Of a stretch of 64,000 nucleotides of DNA, positions 60,768-64,000 are shown piece after piece (position 1 is the first letter of the stretch; every line of letters starts with the position of its first letter). Source of the stretch: Thalassobaculum litoreum DSM 18839 (lineage in GTDB: Bacteria; Pseudomonadota; Alphaproteobacteria; Thalassobaculales; Thalassobaculaceae); the NCBI RefSeq assembly GCF_900102465.1, contig NZ_FNBW01000014.1:62001-126000 (forward strand), read 5' to 3'. The translations under genes were made by a program, and so were the position numbers. The notes below the pieces were generated by a model. The model was not told where the DNA came from, searched no databases, and worked only from the letters and a program-made list of their open reading frames with translations.

Positions 60768-61433
60768 ATGACAAGACGCGCTGACGGTCCACGCACCCCT
60801 TCTCGAAAGCCCCTGCAGAGCCCCTGCATGGCGGAGGACGGCGGTCAGGATCCGAAGACCCGGCAGATTCTGAACGCCGCCGCGGCCGCCTTCATGGAGC
60901 ACGGGTTCGGGCCCGCCTCGGTGGACCTGATCGCCCGCAATGCCGGCGTGTCGAAGGCCACGGTCTACACCCGCTTCGCCTCCAAGGAGGCGATGTTCGA
61001 GGCGGTGGTGGAGCGCGAGCGCCAGCGTCGGCATCTGGACGACGTCCTGACCGGCAGCCACCCGGATTTCGAGGCCCGCCTGCGCGCCTGGGCGGAAGGC
61101 ATGGTGGAGGTCTTCACCAGTCCGGTGACGGCCAAGGTCTACCGCATGGTGGTGGCGGAGAGCCCGCGCTTTCCCGAGTTGGGCCGGGCGTTCTACCGCT
61201 CCGCGCCGCAAGCCTCGCGGGAACGGCTGGCCCGTCAGCTCGTCGAGCATGGCGCCGCGGCGGGTCTGGCGATCGACGACCCGATGCAGGCGGCCGCAGA
61301 TTTCATCGGGCTGCTGCGCGGCGATCTCCAGCTTCGCGTGCTGCTCGATGTGGAGCACCAGCCCGATGCCAACCGCATCCACGCCATCGCCGACCACGCG
61401 GTCCGACTGTTCCTGAAGGCGTACCGGGCCTAG
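60768..61433 (+). CDS. TetR/AcrR family transcriptional regulator
   Basis: A 221-residue repressor. The N-terminal HTH lies in RQILNAAAAAFMEHGFGPASVDLIARNAGVSKATVYTRFASKEAMFEAVV, and a ligand-binding helical domain of the AefR/AcrR C-terminal kind follows (AGMVEVFTSP, PELGRAFY). The ATG at 60768 has a modest AGGGACGG upstream; the ATG at 60828 would also leave a complete HTH. It is divergent from the EmrAB-like efflux genes, which it probably represses together with itself via the 17-bp palindrome. Confidence 0.92.
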   Translation: MTRRADGPRTPSRKPLQSPCMAEDGGQDPKTRQILNAAAAAFMEHGFGPASVDLIARNAGVSKATVYTRFASKEAMFEAVVERERQRRHLDDVLTGSHPDFEARLRAWAEGMVEVFTSPVTAKVYRMVVAESPRFPELGRAFYRSAPQASRERLARQLVEHGAAAGLAIDDPMQAAADFIGLLRGDLQLRVLLDVEHQPDANRIHAIADHAVRLFLKAYRA

Positions 61434-61457
61434 AACGCCGGACTACGAGCGCCGGTC

Positions 61458-62358
61458 CTAGAGCGCAGGGGCGGTGAAGCCCGCGATCCCCTCCTGCTCC
61501 AGCCAGGCGGCGACCCGCAGGCACAGGTCCTCCCGCCAGGGGGCGGCGATCACCTGCACGCCAATAGGCAAGCCCTTGCCCCGCACCGGCATCGAGCGAT
61601 CCGAGCACCGGCTCCACCGGCCGGCCGGCGCAGGCGGCGTCACCGTCGGCCGGGCCCTGCATCGCATCGTAGGCCAGGGCGAGGTCGCGCACCGAACGGG
61701 CGAAGGGACCGAGATGGTCGAGGCTGTCGCAGAACGGAAAGCTGCCCGCGCGGGTCAGCCGGCCGTAGGTCGGCTTCAGCCCGAAGGTGCCGCAGAACGA
61801 GGCCGGCACGCGAATGGAACCGTTGGTGTCTGAGCCCAGGGTCAGCGCGGCGAGGCCGGCGGCCATGGCCGAGCCGCTGCCCGAGGACGAACCACCGGCC
61901 ATCCGGCTCGGGTCGTGCGGATTGCGGCAGGCCCCGTCATGGGCGTTCTCGCCGGTGAAGTCATAAGCGTATTCGCCCATGTTCAGCCCGCCGATCAGCA
62001 CCGCACCGGCCGCCGACAACCGCTCGATCAACACACCGTCGCGTGAGGCGGGCGGCAGGTCGCGGTTGATCTTCGACCCCGCGCGCGTCGGCAGTCCCGT
62101 AATGTCGAACAGGTTCTTCACCGCGTAGGGCACGCCGGCCAGCGGCGGCAGCGGCCTGCCCGCCGTCCGGTCGGCGTCGATCGATCGGGCCTGGGCCAGG
62201 GCGCGCTCGGCGGTGACGTCGGTGACGGCGTTGACCGCCGGGTTCACGTCGGCGACCCGGCCGAGGGCCGACCGCGCCACGTCCTCGGCGGTGACGGTGC
62301 CGGCGGCGACCGCCCGGGCGATCTTCCAGGCGGGGGAGAACGCGCCGAGGTCGCTCAC
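61458..62358 (-). pseudogene. AtzE-like amidase, disrupted by an internal deletion and frameshift
   Basis: This was an amidase-signature enzyme of the AtzE group (ureide/biuret-type hydrolysis). From the GTG at 62358 the frame encodes K81, the cis-serine S157 and the nucleophile S181 in GSDTNGSIRVPASF, and continues to PVEPVLGSLD. The expected C-terminal end (GLPIGVQVIAAPWREDLCLRVAAWLE) follows immediately, but in another frame, ending at the TAG at 61458. About 150 residues expected in the family are missing between. The junction lies near 61585-61595. The catalytic triad is still encoded, but a folded enzyme is unlikely. Confidence 0.85.
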
Positions 62359-62960
62359 CGCGTCTCCTCCGGCGCGTAGACCGGCGCCAGGGCGAGGGTT
62401 CCCTCCGGTACCGGCGCGGCCTCCAGCAGCTCCGCCATCTCCCGGGCGATGGCGAGGTACGGGGCCACCGCGGCGATCCGCTCCTCGTCCAGATCGAGAC
62501 CCAGCGCCGGGGCCGCCGCACGGATAAAGGCGTCCGGATCGAAGGCTGATGCGGCCATGGCGTCCTCGCTGGGGCGCGGGTCGGATACGGGCAGAAGGCT
62601 GACGTGGGCGGCGACGACGCGCCAGCCGTCGGGCATGCGCACCCAGGTCTGGCTCTGGCGGCCCCTGCGGCCGCTGGACACGCGGCGGTATTCGGTGAAG
62701 GCGGTGGCGTGGTCGCGGCCGTAGGTGGTGACGACCGTGCGGGTCAGGTCGCGGGCGTTGTCGCTGACGTCGCGGCCGCTGCGGTAGCCGGCGATCTCCG
62801 CGTAGCCGTACAGGGCCTCCTGCGGCCCGTAGCGGATGGTCTCGTCCGCCTCCCAGAACAGCTCGTTCAGCACGGCGACGTCGTTCGCCATCAGCGCCGC
62901 CTCGTAGCGTCGGAAGGCTTCCGTCACCTCGGCCAGAACCTCGGGGATGTTGATCTCCAC
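62355..62960 (-). CDS. HpxZ (DUF3225)-AtzG (DUF4089) fusion protein
   Basis: A 201-residue protein joining two small families. Residues 1-128 are an HpxZ/DUF3225 SnoaL-like domain (EVTEAFRRYEAALMANDVAVLNELFW, RYGPQEALYGYAEIAGYR, GRQSQTWVRMPDGWRVVAAHVS). Residues 135-201 are an AtzG-like DUF4089 domain (FDPDAFIRAAAPALGLDLDEERI, VAPYLAIAREMAELL). The two are usually separate genes beside atzE; AtzG is a small partner subunit of AtzE. A GTG start at 62960 follows AGGAG. Its stop overlaps the broken amidase start. With the amidase disrupted, its role here is unclear. Confidence 0.82.
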   Translation of the reverse strand: MEINIPEVLAEVTEAFRRYEAALMANDVAVLNELFWEADETIRYGPQEALYGYAEIAGYRSGRDVSDNARDLTRTVVTTYGRDHATAFTEYRRVSSGRRGRQSQTWVRMPDGWRVVAAHVSLLPVSDPRPSEDAMAASAFDPDAFIRAAAPALGLDLDEERIAAVAPYLAIAREMAELLEAAPVPEGTLALAPVYAPEETR

Positions 62961-62970
62961 GGGCGGGCTC

Positions 62971-64000
62971 CTACTCGGCCGCCTTGGCGAGAGCGGGGGT
63001 CGCGGCGATCGCGGCCGGCGGCATCGGCGTGGCGTCGAGCAGGCTGCGGGTATAGGGATCGGACGGCGCGCGCATCACCGCCTCCGCCGTGCCTTCCTCC
63101 ACCACCCTGCCCTCGCGCATCACGATCACCCGGTCGCAGAGCAGGCGGACCACATGCAGGTCGTGGCTGACGAACAGGTAGCTGACGCCCAGCTTGGCGC
63201 GCAGCTCCGCCAGCAGGTTCAGCACGATCGCCTGGATCGAAACGTCCAGGGCGGCGGTCGGCTCGTCCAGGATCAGCAGCCGCGGCCGCGAGGCCAGCGC
63301 CCGGGCGATGCCGACCCGCGCCTTCTGACCGCCGGAGAGCTGGTGCGGGAACCGGTCGAGCAGGGTCAGGGGCAGGCCGACCTGGGCCGCCAGTTCCTCC
63401 ACCCGCCCGGCCGGCCTCTCGTCGGTCAACCGGCGGATCGGATCGGCGATCGCCTGGCGGGCGGTGAAGCGCGGGTTGATGCTGTCGGTGGCGTCCTGGA
63501 ACACCATCTGCAGGCTGCCGCGCCGCGGATCGCGGGAGAATTTGGCGGCCGGGGTGTCGGTCAGCGGCCTGCCGTCCAGCAGGATCTCGCCGCCGGTCGG
63601 GTCGAGCAGGCGCATGATCATGGCGGAGGTGGTGGACTTGCCGCAGCCGCTCTCGCCGACCAGACCCAGGGTCTCGCCCTCGCGGATCACGAAGGAGATG
63701 CCGTCCACCGCGACGGATTCCGACGCGCCCCGGCCGAACACCTTGCGCAGGTTGCGGACCTGCAGCAGCGGCGCGCCCGGCACCGGTCGGACGGGAGAGG
63801 GTGCCGGCGGCTCCAGCAGGTCGCCGACCTCCGCGCCCGGTCTCGGCGTGGCCCGGATCAGGCGGCGCGTATAGGCGTGCCGCGGATCGGCGAACAGCGC
63901 CTTGGGGTCGCCCGCCTCGACCACCGCACCGTCCTTCATGACGACAATCTTGTCGCAGTACTCCGCCGCCAGCCCGAGGTCGTGGGTGATCAGGATGGAG
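62971..64000 (-). CDS. Oligopeptide-type ABC transporter ATP-binding protein, second half (5' truncated by window)
   Basis: The C-terminal part of a fused twin-ATPase protein. The frame is open to the right edge and carries the end of a first ABC domain ([19 protein letters not shown]), so the gene continues beyond 64000. The second ABC domain is complete: GESGCGKST, a Q-loop in [13 protein letters not shown], signature [15 protein letters not shown], Walker B LLILDEPT and SHDLHVVR. It resembles DppD-DppF/GsiA-type importers of peptides or small amides. The HpxZ-AtzG gene follows by 10 bases, so the importer may feed this catabolic cluster. Confidence 0.92.
   Translation of the reverse strand, partial: SILITHDLGLAAEYCDKIVVMKDGAVVEAGDPKALFADPRHAYTRRLIRATPRPGAEVGDLLEPPAPSPVRPVPGAPLLQVRNLRKVFGRGASESVAVDGISFVIREGETLGLVGESGCGKSTTSAMIMRLLDPTGGEILLDGRPLTDTPAAKFSRDPRRGSLQMVFQDATDSINPRFTARQAIADPIRRLTDERPAGRVEELAAQVGLPLTLLDRFPHQLSGGQKARVGIARALASRPRLLILDEPTAALDVSIQAIVLNLLAELRAKLGVSYLFVSHDLHVVRLLCDRVIVMREGRVVEEGTAEAVMRAPSDPYTRSLLDATPMPPAAIAATPALAKAAE

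Noticed and set aside
61303-61457. Read-through of the amidase frame beyond the deletion to 61303
   Set aside because: The sequence after GSLDAG is not amidase-like and runs antisense into the TetR gene; the true C-terminus lies in the other frame and ends at 61458.
1-64000. CRISPR array, tRNA, rRNA, prophage or insertion sequence
   Set aside because: No regularly spaced repeats, tRNA-like cloverleaf, rRNA stretch, transposase or integrase was recognised on either strand.

Overview
The window looks like chromosome from a high-GC alphaproteobacterium, probably Rhodospirillales or a close relative. This rests on the very GC-rich codon usage, alphaproteobacterial families (DUF1194, DUF1491, UPF0280 beside a 6-hydroxynicotinate reductase homolog), a SAM-II riboswitch, an FNR/FixK-type box and short GC-rich intergenic palindromes. 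I see no rRNA, tRNA, CRISPR array, phage or insertion sequence. Both ends cut genes: gltB on the left and a twin-ATPase ABC transporter gene on the right. The genus is inferred, not proven.

Left part (1-19 kb). After the 3' half of gltB and an acetylpolyamine amidohydrolase-like gene comes a tandem pair of secreted DUF1194 (VWA-like) proteins. Divergent from them is a tight four-gene operon (4884-10826): molybdenum-hydroxylase FAD subunit, a fused [2Fe-2S]/molybdopterin subunit, a 6-hydroxynicotinate reductase homolog and a UPF0280 protein. A strong 20-bp palindrome lies in the divergent promoter region. Next are a globin-MCP-PilZ sensor, an Hsp20 gene behind an FNR-like box, prpE with an SDR gene, the manganese exporter mntP with a readable control region, and an acyl-CoA synthetase.

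Centre (19-47 kb). An orphan ParA, a Sua5-type tRNA-modification enzyme, an FAD-linked D-2-hydroxyacid dehydrogenase, an acyl-CoA dehydrogenase, a lipoprotein, DUF924, a D-2-hydroxyacid dehydrogenase and a membrane chemoreceptor lead to an eight-gene minus-strand operon (37602 down to 29425). That operon couples a BMP-type nucleoside ABC importer to a dGTPase-family HD enzyme, a GNAT, purine nucleoside phosphorylase and deoxyribose-phosphate aldolase. DUF1491, an EamA exporter, an epimerase, a cyclophilin, a DHA2 exporter and pheST follow. pheST is separated from rpmI-rplT by an opposite-strand SOUL gene.

Right part (47-64 kb). A ChaN-like protein, a phosphodiesterase-type enzyme and a MarR/EmrA pair are followed by a sulfur block (cysE, then fpr, SAM-II riboswitch, cysH, DUF2061) with a Baeyer-Villiger-type monooxygenase between cysE and fpr. 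A DapA-family aldolase and a complete EmrAB efflux system come next, the latter divergent from a TetR gene across a perfect 17-bp operator-like palindrome. The window ends in an N-heterocycle/ureide-type cluster: an AtzE-like amidase broken by an internal deletion, an HpxZ-AtzG fusion and an oligopeptide-type ABC ATPase.

The observations most worth following are the molybdenum hydroxylase/HNR/UPF0280 operon, the globin-MCP-PilZ receptor, the SAM-II element on an APS reductase gene, the dGTPase inside a nucleoside-import operon, and the damaged AtzE beside a fused HpxZ-AtzG.
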